A stretch of DNA of 64,000 bases, taken from contig NZ_JADPKT010000012.1 in the NCBI RefSeq assembly GCF_023074075.1, positions 59,492-123,491 on the forward strand, in the 5' to 3' direction. This document shows positions 24,102 through 33,186 of the stretch, piece after piece; positions within the stretch are counted from its first letter, which is position 1, and each line of letters starts with the position of its first letter. The DNA is from Bradyrhizobium sp. 138 (lineage in GTDB: Bacteria; Pseudomonadota; Alphaproteobacteria; Rhizobiales; Xanthobacteraceae). Position numbers and translations under genes: made by a program. The notes beneath the pieces were generated by a model, which was not told the origin of the DNA, searched no databases, and saw only the letters and a list, made by a program, of their open reading frames with translations.

Positions 24102-26198
24102 ATGCCCGGACAGATGACTAGTGACGATATTTTTGATCGCTACTCGCGCGGCGCCGCTCGAGCCGCTCCTGCATCTGTCGGGATAGATGACGATATCTTC
24201 AGCCGATATGAACGCAAAACGGAAGAGTTAGCCTCCGACAGGCCGAATGGCCGGATTGCTGCGCGGCCTCGCCCTCGAGGGGATAAGCTCGACATGTCCG
24301 GTTTCAATAACAGGATGGCGTCGAGCATTCCCGTCGTCGGGCCGCTTTTCGACAAGGCGACGGCTGCCGCCGGCGCGGCCATCCAGCCTCTGATGAGCGA
24401 AGATGCTCGCAAGAAGACGTTCGGCGAGCGCTACACCGAAAATCTGGCCATGCAGGACGAGGCAAACCGTCGTTATGCAGAAGAGCGGCCGGTTGCCTCT
24501 ACCGCTGCTGACATTGCGGGTACCGGATTGCTGCTCGGTCCTGCGTCGCAGACTGCACTTGGCGCTCGTATGATGGGTCTCCGCGGCAATTCCCTGGGCG
24601 CACGTGTATACCAGGGCGCAGCCGGTATGGGGGCTCTTGAGACGACCAACCAACTGTTAAAGGGCAACAATCCGCTCGACCAGGGCTTCCTGGGGCCAGT
24701 GCCTATCGCCGCAGCAGGTGGCGCTTTGGGGCCGATGTTCGGTGAGGCGATTTCCTCAGGCGCAAACCAGCTCATGCAGTGGCTTCCGCGTCGAACGGGC
24801 GAGCTCGCCGGAGTCAACTCGGTTGGTCGCAACATGCTTGTGAACACTCTGGAAGGTGAGACGCCAGCGTCTATCGCAGAGGCGCGCCGCAGGTTTGGCA
24901 GTTCCGGCATGCTCGCGGACGTCAATCAGGCGACCACCGACCTCGCTGGCGGTCTCGCCGATATCCCGGGGCATCACAAGCAGATTGTCCGTGAGGCTTT
25001 TCGGCAGCGCGCAGCGGGTCAGGGAAGTCGCATTATGCAGTCCCTCGATCAAAACACGGTACCTTACGTTTCCGTCGCCGACATGACGAGGGGCATCGAG
25101 CAGGCCCGCGCCACCGGCGCGGATCCGCTGTACAACCAATTCCGTACAATGGCCGTGCAGCCCACCAAGCAGGTCAAGGCGTTGATCCCCCGGTTAGAGA
25201 AGGCTGGCGCGTTCGACCTCGCGGAGGAACTTTCCGGCATTTCTGGCAACCCGATCAACCGCAAGTTCTTTACCGGTGGGCCGCAGAAGGAATTTCCGAC
25301 GGCCGAGACCTGGGACTATGTCAAGCGGGGATTGGATCGCCGCATTTCTCAGGCTCTGGACAAAGGCAAGCCGGACAAGGAGCTGGCGAGGGAGCTGCTG
25401 AACCTCAAAGGTGAGCTCCTGGCGGAAATCGATAAGACGCCGGCCGGCAAGGTCTGGCAAAAGGCCAGGGAGACGTATGCCGAGCACTCCGAGTTGCTTC
25501 ACCAAATCGAGGAGGGTCAGAAGACCTTTGCCCGAAACACCCGATATGACGAGCTGGCACATGAGCTGATCAACCTTTCGACACCTGAACGCGCTGCGCG
25601 CCTGCAAGGTGCGCGGGATGCGATCCAGCAAGTAATAGAGAACAGCGTTCGAGGCGATACGACCGCGCGCAATATGCTGCTGACAAAGGCCGGTCGACAG
25701 AAGCTCGAGTTGCTCTTCGGAAAGAAGCGCTCCGACCAATTGGTCGCCGACCTTGAAGCCGAGGTTCTCGGCAAAGGGAAAGTCGAGAATGTCATTGGCG
25801 GCAGCCAAACCACACCAAAGCGGGAGCGGGTAGGCGCGATGCTCCCGGCGCCCAGCGAGATGGGATACGTGTCAAACCTGGATTTCACCAGACCAGCGTC
25901 GTTCATCCCAGAGTGGATGAAGCCTCAGACGATTATGGAGGGCGCTAGAGCGCAGCGCTACTCGGATGCTTACAGTCAGATAGCGCCTTTGCTCACGCGC
26001 AAGATGGGCGCGCAAGATTTCAACGCTTTGACACAAGAGCTTCTAGCCGATCGTTCAAGGTTGTCTGGTCTTCAGAAACGTCTTGATCAAGCGGGTCAGG
26101 CTGCGACTCTCGCCATTGGCGTATCCGGTCCAGCTCTGCGAAATAGACTTCTTGACGACGTTGATACTCAAGGATCGCGTTCGCAATCCCGGAGATGA
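24102..26198 (+). CDS. Large phage virion-type protein
   Basis: 698 aa. The N-terminus has a repeated motif (SDDIFDRYSR, then DDDIFSRYER) seen in phage internal proteins. A hydrophobic Gly/Ala-rich stretch (ADIAGTGLLLGPASQTALGA; AAAGGALGPMFGEA) is followed by long helical regions (NMLLTKAGRQKLELLFGKKR). It resembles internal or DNA-ejection virion proteins and is probably delivered with phage DNA. Its last 178 bases overlap a minus-strand gene. Assignment by style only. Confidence 0.55.
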   Translation: MPGQMTSDDIFDRYSRGAARAAPASVGIDDDIFSRYERKTEELASDRPNGRIAARPRPRGDKLDMSGFNNRMASSIPVVGPLFDKATAAAGAAIQPLMSEDARKKTFGERYTENLAMQDEANRRYAEERPVASTAADIAGTGLLLGPASQTALGARMMGLRGNSLGARVYQGAAGMGALETTNQLLKGNNPLDQGFLGPVPIAAAGGALGPMFGEAISSGANQLMQWLPRRTGELAGVNSVGRNMLVNTLEGETPASIAEARRRFGSSGMLADVNQATTDLAGGLADIPGHHKQIVREAFRQRAAGQGSRIMQSLDQNTVPYVSVADMTRGIEQARATGADPLYNQFRTMAVQPTKQVKALIPRLEKAGAFDLAEELSGISGNPINRKFFTGGPQKEFPTAETWDYVKRGLDRRISQALDKGKPDKELARELLNLKGELLAEIDKTPAGKVWQKARETYAEHSELLHQIEEGQKTFARNTRYDELAHELINLSTPERAARLQGARDAIQQVIENSVRGDTTARNMLLTKAGRQKLELLFGKKRSDQLVADLEAEVLGKGKVENVIGGSQTTPKRERVGAMLPAPSEMGYVSNLDFTRPASFIPEWMKPQTIMEGARAQRYSDAYSQIAPLLTRKMGAQDFNALTQELLADRSRLSGLQKRLDQAGQAATLAIGVSGPALRNRLLDDVDTQGSRSQSRR

Positions 26199-26343
26199 CG
26201 TGGGTGAAGACCAACACACCGAGGGTGCCCAGAACACTGCTCTCGAAGCCAAACGCGCGCGCGGAGGCCAGGAGTGCGAAGGATAGGGCAAACGCCGGGA
26301 TGGCCACGCGGCCAGTTCGCGTCAGTATCGGTTCTCGGGTCAC
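26020..26343 (-). CDS. Membrane protein antisense to end of phage gene
   Basis: 107 aa from a GTG. Two hydrophobic segments (VAIPAFALSFALLASARAF; SVLGTLGVLVFTHVISGIAN) are followed by a charged helix (ILEYQRRQEVYFAELDRIRQ). The sequence looks like a genuine small phage membrane protein, but 178 bases are antisense to the 698-aa gene. One of the two C-terminal regions may have shifted by rearrangement. Confidence 0.45.
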   Translation of the reverse strand: MTREPILTRTGRVAIPAFALSFALLASARAFGFESSVLGTLGVLVFTHVISGIANAILEYQRRQEVYFAELDRIRQWRESQPDPLDQDVSEDQTTLNDRLEALVSKR

Positions 26344-26538
26344 GGGCCTGTCTCAAGCCTCCGCATGCATGTCGGCCTTCAGTCCTGAAGATGTAGCCAG
26401 GTGAATGGAAGGTCAATTGCTCGCCTTCGCAAAAGGCGTCGGAATTATCCGACATGGGCGCAAGATCAAACGTAATGAGGAGACAGAATGTACGCCAATC
26501 CCCAAAGAGCGCTCGCTGACCGGCTGAGCGTTTGAAGG

Positions 26539-27255
26539 ATGCCGCCAGTGGGCAACTCAAGCCGCACTCGTTCGCCGGGAAGGCCGAAGGAGGGATCGGT
26601 CCGGCCGAAGTCCGTTCGCTCGCGCCAAGTGAAGGCGATCCAGCCAGCTTCTCCGGTGGCGTCCGAGCAGCAACGGGAAGAGGATCCCATTGGCGCCATG
26701 CCGAAGACGTTGCTTTTGGATCTGCACAAGGTGCTTAGAGGCGCCCTCAAGCCCATTGGCGGATCGAAGGCAGACGACTGGAATGAAATCGTCGCCAGTC
26801 AGGCCATATCGACCCTGTGGAAGAGTGGCGACCTGGCGACCGATGTCAAACGCGAGGAGGGCGTTTTAGTCGGCATGCTTTGCATGAAGCCCCAGGACGA
26901 GTTCGAGGGCATGCTCATGGCGCAAATGATCGGGACGCACAATGCCGCCATGGAGTGCCACCGCCGGGCAATGCTCCCCGAGCAACCCTTTGTCGGCCGC
27001 TCAGAGGCGCTGACCCAGGCCAATAAGCTTTCCCGGACCTTCGCAACCCTTCTGGAAGCCCTGAACCGTCACCGCGGCAAAGGCCAGCAGAAGGTCACAG
27101 TTGAGCATGTGCACGTCCACGCCGGCGGCCAGGCGGTGGTTGGAGTAGTGGAGACCCAGGGGCCCGGGGGGCTCAAGAAATTGGAGGAACAACCCCATGC
27201 GGTGCGGAGCGAAAACCCGGAGCGGGAAGCCCTGCCAGTCGCTCGCGATGCCTAA
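26539..27255 (+). CDS. Conserved phage/island hypothetical protein
   Basis: 238 aa. The basic N-terminus (SPGRPKEGSVRPKSVRSRQV) precedes a helical domain with GMLCMKPQDEFEGMLMAQMI and NAAMECHRRAML, then SEALTQANKLSRTFATLLEA and GKGQQKVTVEHVHVHAGGQA. I know this last block from many rhizobial genomes, always beside a small HGG-motif protein as here. Possibly related to small terminase or DNA-packaging accessory proteins, but not proven. Confidence 0.6.
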   Translation: MPPVGNSSRTRSPGRPKEGSVRPKSVRSRQVKAIQPASPVASEQQREEDPIGAMPKTLLLDLHKVLRGALKPIGGSKADDWNEIVASQAISTLWKSGDLATDVKREEGVLVGMLCMKPQDEFEGMLMAQMIGTHNAAMECHRRAMLPEQPFVGRSEALTQANKLSRTFATLLEALNRHRGKGQQKVTVEHVHVHAGGQAVVGVVETQGPGGLKKLEEQPHAVRSENPEREALPVARDA

Positions 27256-27415
27256 CGGTCGCTGCCGCATGCATGGTGGGCCATCGCCCGGAGCTCCAAA
27301 GGGCAACAAGCACAACTTCAAGCATGGGCATTACTCGGCTGAGGCAATCGCAAGGCGGCGAGAGGTATCTGCGCTGATGCGGGCCGCGAGAGAACTGATT
27401 AGGAGCGTAAGTTGA
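27197..27415 (+). CDS. HGG-motif small protein
   Basis: 72 aa, starting inside the previous gene (59-bp overlap, different frame). CGAKTRSGKPCQSLAMPNGR and CRMHGGPSPGAPKGNKHNFK give four Cys/His positions typical of the HGGxSTG-type zinc-binding family, followed by HGHYSAEAIARRR. Its stop overlaps the next ATG (TGATG). Usually found with the preceding protein. Confidence 0.7.
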   Translation: MRCGAKTRSGKPCQSLAMPNGRCRMHGGPSPGAPKGNKHNFKHGHYSAEAIARRREVSALMRAARELIRSVS

Positions 27416-28245
27416 TGCAGCTGGATCCGGACAGAGCGTCTCAGGCCGTCCAGGCTCGACGGAAGGGCAGGAAGCTGGCACGCTATCCGCGAGTGCTGGA
27501 GATCTGCGCCGAGCTGGGTTTGGAGATCCTTCCAACGAACCAGCGCCTGCAAGCAGGGCAAACGAAGGCCGAGTCGGTACTTCATTCACTCTACGAGGAT
27601 CATGGCGAAGGGCACTTTGTGCTGCTTCTTCGGACACTCCTGGAGACAGAGGGTAACTCTGTCCATGTGAATGACTTCGTCTTGCGTGGGTTGAGCGATG
27701 TAATGCTGGCCCACCCGGAATGGCCTCAGAAAGGCTTGGCTTGGCTGGAGGCTTTCGATTCAATCGACCTTGGCGAGATACGCGCCCAAGCCCGAGCGAA
27801 CCGCCAGGCGGTCCCGCAGCGTCATGGCGTGGCCGCCGGACTATTCCGGGAGCTGGCGAAGATCTTCATCCAACCGCCAAAGCCGGAACGGCAGAGGGCG
27901 GAGAAGAAGCTGCCTCGGTCGGTTACACGCGTTGCTGAGAACCGCGCCAAGATCGAACTGGGGCGGGAGCTTCTGGCCCTCCGGGCGCAGACCCCGAACA
28001 ATCGCAAGTTCGGCGAGCTCGTGCGGAAGCAGTTCGACATAGAAGCGGCCAAAGCGTCGGAAGCCATGCGGGTATGCCGGCTCTATGTCGATCGGGAGGA
28101 AATTACCTCCAAGCTTTCATGGCGGACCCTCGTTGCCCTTTCGGCCTTAACGCTGCCCCGGGATGCCCGCAATGATCTTGAGGAGCGCATCCGCTCCGGA
28201 GAACGCATAGCTATATCTCAGATTTCGAGGGTCGGCAGAAATTGA
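27415..28245 (+). CDS. Prophage hypothetical protein
   Basis: 276 aa, translationally coupled to the HGG-motif gene. It has an N-terminal SQAVQARRKGRKLARYPRVL, then EDHGEGHFVLLLRTLLETEG and VNDFVLRGLSDVMLAHPEWP. The basic helical second half (AENRAKIELGRELLALRAQT, KFGELVRKQFDIEAAKASEA) looks like a DNA-binding segment. Last gene of the prophage-like block; the next gene is convergent. Confidence 0.5.
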   Translation: MQLDPDRASQAVQARRKGRKLARYPRVLEICAELGLEILPTNQRLQAGQTKAESVLHSLYEDHGEGHFVLLLRTLLETEGNSVHVNDFVLRGLSDVMLAHPEWPQKGLAWLEAFDSIDLGEIRAQARANRQAVPQRHGVAAGLFRELAKIFIQPPKPERQRAEKKLPRSVTRVAENRAKIELGRELLALRAQTPNNRKFGELVRKQFDIEAAKASEAMRVCRLYVDREEITSKLSWRTLVALSALTLPRDARNDLEERIRSGERIAISQISRVGRN

Positions 28246-28288
28246 AGCGACGGATGTTCTGTCCGCCGCTCATCGCGTCGTGGCGCGG

Positions 28289-30016
28289 CTATTTCTGCAC
28301 AGCGAATACCCAGACCACCCCGCCTTGCGGCACGTTGTTTTCAACCCCGACGTTCTGGGTGGCGAGCGCATCCTGGATGCGTTGCGCGTCAACGCCCCAG
28401 CCGGACTGGATCGCGATATACTGGGTGCCATCCATCTCATAGGATACCGGCATACCCATAATGCCTGAGTTGGTCTTCAGCTCCCACAAGAGTTCGCCGC
28501 TCTTCGCATCGAAAGCGCGGAAGTTGCGATCGTTGGTCCCGCCGACAAAGACGAGATCGCCCGCGGTCGCCAGTACCGAACCGAACAGTTGCGATTTCGG
28601 GAAGTTGTGAGACCAGACTTTCTTGCCGGTTGCGGGATCCCAAGCCTGCAATTCGCCGATGTGTGTGGCGCCGGGACGGAGCGTCAGACCGATGTCCTCA
28701 GGCTTGGTGCCAAGCCATAGTTCGCCAGGCTTCAGCGCAACCTTCTCGCCGGTGAAGCCGCCGCAGGTGTTCTCGTTGGCCGGCACATAGACGTACTTGG
28801 TTCTCTGGCTATAGGCCGCCGAAGGCCAGTCCTTGCCGCCCCACAGTGACGGGCAGAACTCGACCCGCTTGCCGATCACCGGCTTGTGCGCAGGGTCGAC
28901 AATCGGCTTGCCGGTCTCGGGCTCGATGCCTTTCCAGACGTCGGTATGAACATAGGGCCAGCCGGCTACGTAGCTGATCTTGTCCGGCTGACGCTCCAAG
29001 ATCCAGAAGATCGCGTTGCGGCCCGGATGGATCAGGCTCTTGACCGTGCGGCCATCTCTTTGCAGGTCGACCAGTATCGGTGCCTCTACTTCGTCCCAGT
29101 CCCAGGAGTCGTTCTGATGGTACTGAAAATGTGTCTTGATCTTACCGGTATCGGGATCAAGGCCGAGCACGGAGCTCGTATAGAGATTGTCACCCGGGTG
29201 TGCGTCTCCCGGCCACGGCGCAGCATTGCCAACGCCCCAGTAGATGGTCTTGGTGTCCTTGTCGTAATTACCGGTCATCCAAGCCGATCCGCCGCCGGTC
29301 TTCCAGTCGTCGCCCGTCCAGGTTTCGCTGCCGGGTTCACCGGGCGCTGGAATGGTGAAGGTGCGCCACAGCTCCTTGCCGCTATTGGCGTCAAAGGCCA
29401 CGACGTAACCACGGACGCCGAGCTCGCCGCCAGAGCCGCCGACAATGACTTTGCCGTCGATGACGAGAGGCATCAGGGTGAGATACTGACCTTTCTTATA
29501 GTCCTGGACTTTGGTGTCCCAGACCACCTTGCCGGTCTTCGCATCGAGGGCAACCACGTGATCATCGGTTGTGGCCAGATAGAGCTTGTCCTGCCACAGA
29601 CCGACCCCCCGATTGGTCGGATGCAGCTGGAACAAATCATCTGGTAGCTGGCGCTTGTAGCGCCAATACTCTTCGCCTGTTTTGGCGTTCAGCGCGATCA
29701 CCTGCCCCATCGGGGTGGTGACGAACATCACACCGTTGTTAACGATCGGCGGCGCCTCGTGGCCCTCGATCACACCGGTGGAGAAGGTCCACACTGGCCT
29801 CAGATTCTTGACGTTCGAGGTGTTGATCTGCTCGAGCGGACTGTAGCCCTGTCCGTCATAGGTCCGCCGATACAGCATCCAGTTGCCGGGTTCGGGATTT
29901 TCCAGACGGGCCTGGGTTACCGGGCTGTAATTTTCAATCGGCCCGCCGAATGCGGCGGCCGAGAAAAAGGTCGTGCACGCAACACAACCGGACAATAGCC
30001 ATTGCCTTTTGGTCAT
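28289..30016 (-). CDS. PQQ-dependent alcohol dehydrogenase, lanthanide-type signature
   Basis: 575 aa from the ATG at 30016 (AGGGAG nine bases upstream; another ATG at 30025). A signal peptide ends at AAFGG. The mature protein is an eight-bladed propeller with repeated tryptophan-docking motifs (AKTGEEYWRY, AKTGKVVWDT, PATGKKVWSH, AKSGELLWEL). The catalytic region reads NDSWDWDEVEAP: Asp followed two residues later by another Asp, the feature that separates lanthanide-dependent enzymes (XoxF/PedH) from calcium enzymes (Ala/Ser there). The vicinal Cys-Cys pair of methanol dehydrogenase is absent (LHPTNRGVG instead). Periplasmic oxidation of an alcohol or aldehyde; substrate unknown. Confidence 0.85.
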   Translation of the reverse strand: MTKRQWLLSGCVACTTFFSAAAFGGPIENYSPVTQARLENPEPGNWMLYRRTYDGQGYSPLEQINTSNVKNLRPVWTFSTGVIEGHEAPPIVNNGVMFVTTPMGQVIALNAKTGEEYWRYKRQLPDDLFQLHPTNRGVGLWQDKLYLATTDDHVVALDAKTGKVVWDTKVQDYKKGQYLTLMPLVIDGKVIVGGSGGELGVRGYVVAFDANSGKELWRTFTIPAPGEPGSETWTGDDWKTGGGSAWMTGNYDKDTKTIYWGVGNAAPWPGDAHPGDNLYTSSVLGLDPDTGKIKTHFQYHQNDSWDWDEVEAPILVDLQRDGRTVKSLIHPGRNAIFWILERQPDKISYVAGWPYVHTDVWKGIEPETGKPIVDPAHKPVIGKRVEFCPSLWGGKDWPSAAYSQRTKYVYVPANENTCGGFTGEKVALKPGELWLGTKPEDIGLTLRPGATHIGELQAWDPATGKKVWSHNFPKSQLFGSVLATAGDLVFVGGTNDRNFRAFDAKSGELLWELKTNSGIMGMPVSYEMDGTQYIAIQSGWGVDAQRIQDALATQNVGVENNVPQGGVVWVFAVQK

Positions 30017-30099
30017 GGACGTCATCTCCCTAAGCTCTTTCTGTTGCCCACCATCAGTAATGTGATCAGCTGAGGCACGGGAAACGATGCGACTACTCG

Positions 30100-30684
30100 T
30101 CACCCTGCTTGTTGAGCACCTACCTTTCCAACGAATGTTGCAGCGATGGTGAGCGAGCCGTCGGCAGTTGCAAGCGGCAGCGCTGCCAAGCGTCGGGGCG
30201 CGGGTCCGAACACGACTTGCGCGCTTTCCCGGGGATTGAACTCGGAATTGTGACAAAAACACTTGAGAACGTCGTTGTCGCCTACGTCGGACTTCAGCCA
30301 GCCGGTGACAGCACATCCGGCATGAGTACAGATCGCCGAATAGGCTACAATGCCCTCAGCGGAGCGCGAGCGCGTCTCCTCATCCATCTCCCCGGGATCA
30401 AGCCTTATGAGAAGGACTTCGTTCAGCCGCGAGCCGTTGCGGACAACCGAAGTCTTTGGGTCCTTTGGCCAGGCATGCAGCGGCGCCTCACCGAGCCTCA
30501 CGTCGTCGGGCACGATGATGCCGCCGGCGCGGTCACCCTCTGAGACCACAAGAAGATCGCCTTTCCTCGGCCGATCGCTGGTGCCGGGCTGGTCTTCCTG
30601 CGCCGCAGCGAAGCTCCTGGCCGTCAGAAACGCTCCGAGCGTGGCGAAGAAAAGTGAGCGTCGCGTTTGCTTCCGACTTCGCAT
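30100..30684 (-). CDS. Tat-exported Rieske [2Fe-2S] protein
   Basis: 194 aa from the ATG at 30684 with GGAG eight bases upstream. A twin-arginine signal (RKQTRRSLFFATLGAFLTA) is followed by a Rieske domain with CTHAGC and CFCHNS binding the cluster. Tat export fits a cofactor loaded in the cytoplasm. The position 84 bp upstream of the PQQ dehydrogenase on the same strand suggests it accepts electrons from it, in place of the usual dedicated cytochrome c; this is inference. Confidence 0.82.
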   Translation of the reverse strand: MRSRKQTRRSLFFATLGAFLTARSFAAAQEDQPGTSDRPRKGDLLVVSEGDRAGGIIVPDDVRLGEAPLHAWPKDPKTSVVRNGSRLNEVLLIRLDPGEMDEETRSRSAEGIVAYSAICTHAGCAVTGWLKSDVGDNDVLKCFCHNSEFNPRESAQVVFGPAPRRLAALPLATADGSLTIAATFVGKVGAQQAG

Positions 30685-30803
30685 TGGTCCGTCTCCACGC
30701 TGGAGAGCCTCGAAGTCAGGCACGTGTGGCTTCTCGGGCGAGACGCAAGAGCAATGGACTACACGCCAGGCGCGCGGTCGCGCCTGCCTTGGCGAGGCTC
30801 AGC

Positions 30804-31082
30804 TCACCGCTGCTTTTCGCCGCTACCCGGCGCCCCCGTGGAGGTGCCACTGGTCGAGCCGGTTGTCGGCGGAGCAGTGTCAGTCTTTCCAGGGGGATGA
30901 GCAGAAGCACCTGGCTTTTCCTGCTCACCGACATAGCCTGACTCGCCGGACTGGCGGGTCTTGATGCCCTTGTCCGCCTCCTCCTGCATCTGCGGATTCG
31001 GTGCCGTCGGCTGCTGGGCCAGCCCCGGCAAGGCGAACGTAATTCCAACAGCTACAAGCATCGCAACGATTGTGGTTCGCAT
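30804..31082 (-). CDS. Small exported protein of the PQQ/Rieske cluster
   Basis: 92 aa from the ATG at 31082 with GGGGAGG upstream. Signal peptide ends LPGLAQ. The mature part is low-complexity and hydrophilic (PNPQMQEEADKGIKTRQSGE, then a Gly/Ser/Thr/Pro tail). First gene of a likely three-gene transcript with the Rieske and PQQ dehydrogenase genes. Function unknown. The 31083-31635 stretch to its right shows only a hairpin near 31420 (GGTTCGA-5-TCGAACC) and no gene. Confidence 0.6.
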   Translation of the reverse strand: MRTTIVAMLVAVGITFALPGLAQQPTAPNPQMQEEADKGIKTRQSGESGYVGEQEKPGASAHPPGKTDTAPPTTGSTSGTSTGAPGSGEKQR

Positions 31083-31635
31083 AGCAGTCCTCCCCATCGC
31101 AGCGCGCACTTTGTACGACAACGAACGCACCGGCCCGCAAAAGTTTCCTCGCACATCATCCGTATTTGCGAAAAGGCGATTCCGCATAAGGGGGTGGCGA
31201 GCAGACCCGGCTTTAGAGCGACGTTCGGCGGCGGCATTCGCGATCGCCGGGCTTGGAGGTGTCCGACTGCCCGGCGGCTTTCGGTGGTCAGGTAAGGACG
31301 TTAGCGTAGCGGACAGCGATGCAGCGGCACCTCGACACTTCCGGGCTCAGCCGTCGCCGGCGATGTTTTGACGGGCGCGCATCCTGTGGGTGATCAGGCC
31401 GCAACGCTACCGAGCTTCGCCGGTTCGAGGGCGTCGAACCACCCACCTGCACTCGCGCCGTCAGGGGCACGTTCCAATGGAAGGGGATGGTGCGTGCTAA
31501 ACGGCTCGCGGTCATCTTGCCGCGCGGTTAAAACGCGCGCGACAATGCGTAGCATTGTCTTTCTGATTGTACGGGTCGTTTTTTAGAGAGGCAATTTTAT
31601 CGATCGTGGGTGCGCTCTTTCAGAGGGGCCAGCAC

Positions 31636-31773
31636 ATGATTGAGCTTTGGATCAAGTGGTTCGAGTCCCTGGCCTCGGTCGAGGGGCTGGCAGCCATCGT
31701 CGTTGTTGCCGTAATGACCGCTGGCGTTCTTACGCTGATTGAGGGGCGGCGCAATAGGACCAAAAAGCGTTAG
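31636..31773 (+). CDS. Small membrane protein, 45 aa
   Basis: The ATG at 31636 is preceded by GAGGGG. One helix (LAAIVVVAVMTAGVLTLIEG) is followed by a basic tail RRNRTKKR. Codon use fits a real short gene, but no family was recognised. Confidence 0.4.
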   Translation: MIELWIKWFESLASVEGLAAIVVVAVMTAGVLTLIEGRRNRTKKR

Positions 31774-31861
31774 CTGCAAGAACCAAAAGAAAGGCCAGCT
31801 GGACCAGGGTGGTTCCGCAAAGTAAGTGGCCCTACAAGATGCTCGTATGCAGGAGGATCAA

Positions 31862-32242
31862 ATGATCGTCGCTCATGCAAGTTGGAATGCTCCTTGGCGA
31901 GAGACATTCTGTATCTTCGCGCTGTTGAGCATGCTGGTCGCGGCTCCGGCCCTTTTGATAATATTCCTGCTGGACTCGCAACTCGTCTTACCAGCGGTCA
32001 GTCTTCTGTTTTTCTCGGATGCGATGATCACCGCGCTCTTGGCCCTGGCAAAGTCAGGGGCTGCAACAGTAGGCAAAATTTCTCTGTGGGATATTGCAGG
32101 TGCGTTCACAATGATCGGTTGCGCCGCAGCGATTCTTGGCGAGCCGGATCAAGTAGCACTGCTTTTCGGGCAGACCGCCGGACCACATTCGGACGCCGCT
32201 GCCGGAGATAGTTACCTTAGCGATCGAGCCGCGAGGGACTAG
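31862..32242 (+). CDS. Hypothetical membrane protein
   Basis: 126 aa from the ATG at 31862, preceded by AGGAGG at good spacing. Three or four hydrophobic segments (FCIFALLSMLVAAPALLIIF; LVLPAVSLLFFSDAMITALL; DIAGAFTMIGCAAAIL) precede a polar tail. Unknown family; it may be part of the TerC-gene region. Confidence 0.5.
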   Translation: MIVAHASWNAPWRETFCIFALLSMLVAAPALLIIFLLDSQLVLPAVSLLFFSDAMITALLALAKSGAATVGKISLWDIAGAFTMIGCAAAILGEPDQVALLFGQTAGPHSDAAAGDSYLSDRAARD

Positions 32243-32339
32243 AACTAGATCTGTATAAGGGCTTTGGAGGTAACTCGTATGGGTCGAGCTGGCAGATAAA
32301 TACGCGCCTCGCTCGGAGCCGAACCTGGGACCATGACCC

Positions 32340-32969
32340 TTGATAGACCATCTTCATCCGGATGTTCTTAGCGCACTCGTGCAGGTCGTTTTGATTGACC
32401 TCGTGCTCGCTGGTGATAACGCCATCGTCATCGGCCTTGCTGCAGCGGGACTTCCCCAAGCGCAACGAGCCAAGGCCATTTTGATCGGGATCGTCGCCGC
32501 GACGATACTGCGTCTTCTCTTAGCTGGGATAGCCACGCAAATCCTGCAGATCGTCGGCCTTTTGCTCGCTGGCGGGATTCTGTTGCTGTGGGTATGTTGG
32601 AAAATGTGGCGAGAGTTGCGCACGTCTCCCGCAGGGTCCACTGTTTGGAAAGGGACTATAGGAGCCATTGCAGAAAGCAAACCCCGCAAAACGCTCTTCC
32701 AAGCGAGTTGGCAGATTATCGTGGCCGACGCTTCCATGTCTCTCGACAATGTCCTTGCCGTCGCAGGGGCGGCACGCGATCATCCAGTAGTCCTGATTTT
32801 CGGCCTGGGGCTTTCCATCGCGATGATGGGCCTGGCCGCTTCTTTCATTGCCGGCCTTCTGCAAACTCATCGATGGCTCGCTTACGTCGGACTGGCCGTC
32901 ATTCTCTATGTGGCAGTTGAGATGATCTGGCGCGGAACATTGGAGATCACGAAGGTCGCATCGATATGA
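32340..32969 (+). CDS. TerC-family integral membrane protein (YjbE type)
   Basis: 209 aa with a TTG start inferred from family alignment; no strong ribosome site is seen. The two hallmark motifs are present: LVLAGDNAIVIGLAA near the N-terminus and DASMSLDNVLAVAGAA in the second half, each with a membrane-embedded Asp-Asn. Seven or so helices in two repeats. TerC/Alx proteins export or handle metal ions, often manganese. No yybP-ykoY riboswitch could be seen in the 98-bp leader. Confidence 0.8.
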   Translation: MIDHLHPDVLSALVQVVLIDLVLAGDNAIVIGLAAAGLPQAQRAKAILIGIVAATILRLLLAGIATQILQIVGLLLAGGILLLWVCWKMWRELRTSPAGSTVWKGTIGAIAESKPRKTLFQASWQIIVADASMSLDNVLAVAGAARDHPVVLIFGLGLSIAMMGLAASFIAGLLQTHRWLAYVGLAVILYVAVEMIWRGTLEITKVASI

Positions 32970-33186
32970 TGGCCCTGTTGTGTCCGATGGCCCCGTTGTG
33001 TCCCACGGCACGTCAATGCCTAAAATTTCAGTTGTCCGACGAGATGCTGTATGCTCTCCACTCAGGGAAAGGCTGCGCTGCTTTGCCCCACACAGTCCCA
33101 TGCCAAATTCTTGCGAATTCGCAGCGCTTGGGAGCGATTTTGCGCTAGCTAGCTGGTCGGCCACGGATTTCGGCCTTGAGGGTCAC

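Noticed and set aside
28886..29647. Plus-strand open frame of 253 codons
   Set aside because: Antisense shadow of the PQQ dehydrogenase; no domain and no ribosome site.
31415..31440. tRNA-like or terminator hairpin GGTTCGA-5-TCGAACC
   Set aside because: The stem is only 7 bp with no T-run and no further tRNA arms, so no function can be claimed.
32243..32339. yybP-ykoY manganese riboswitch upstream of the TerC gene
   Set aside because: Expected because TerC genes often carry it, but I could not find the conserved core sequence in this leader.
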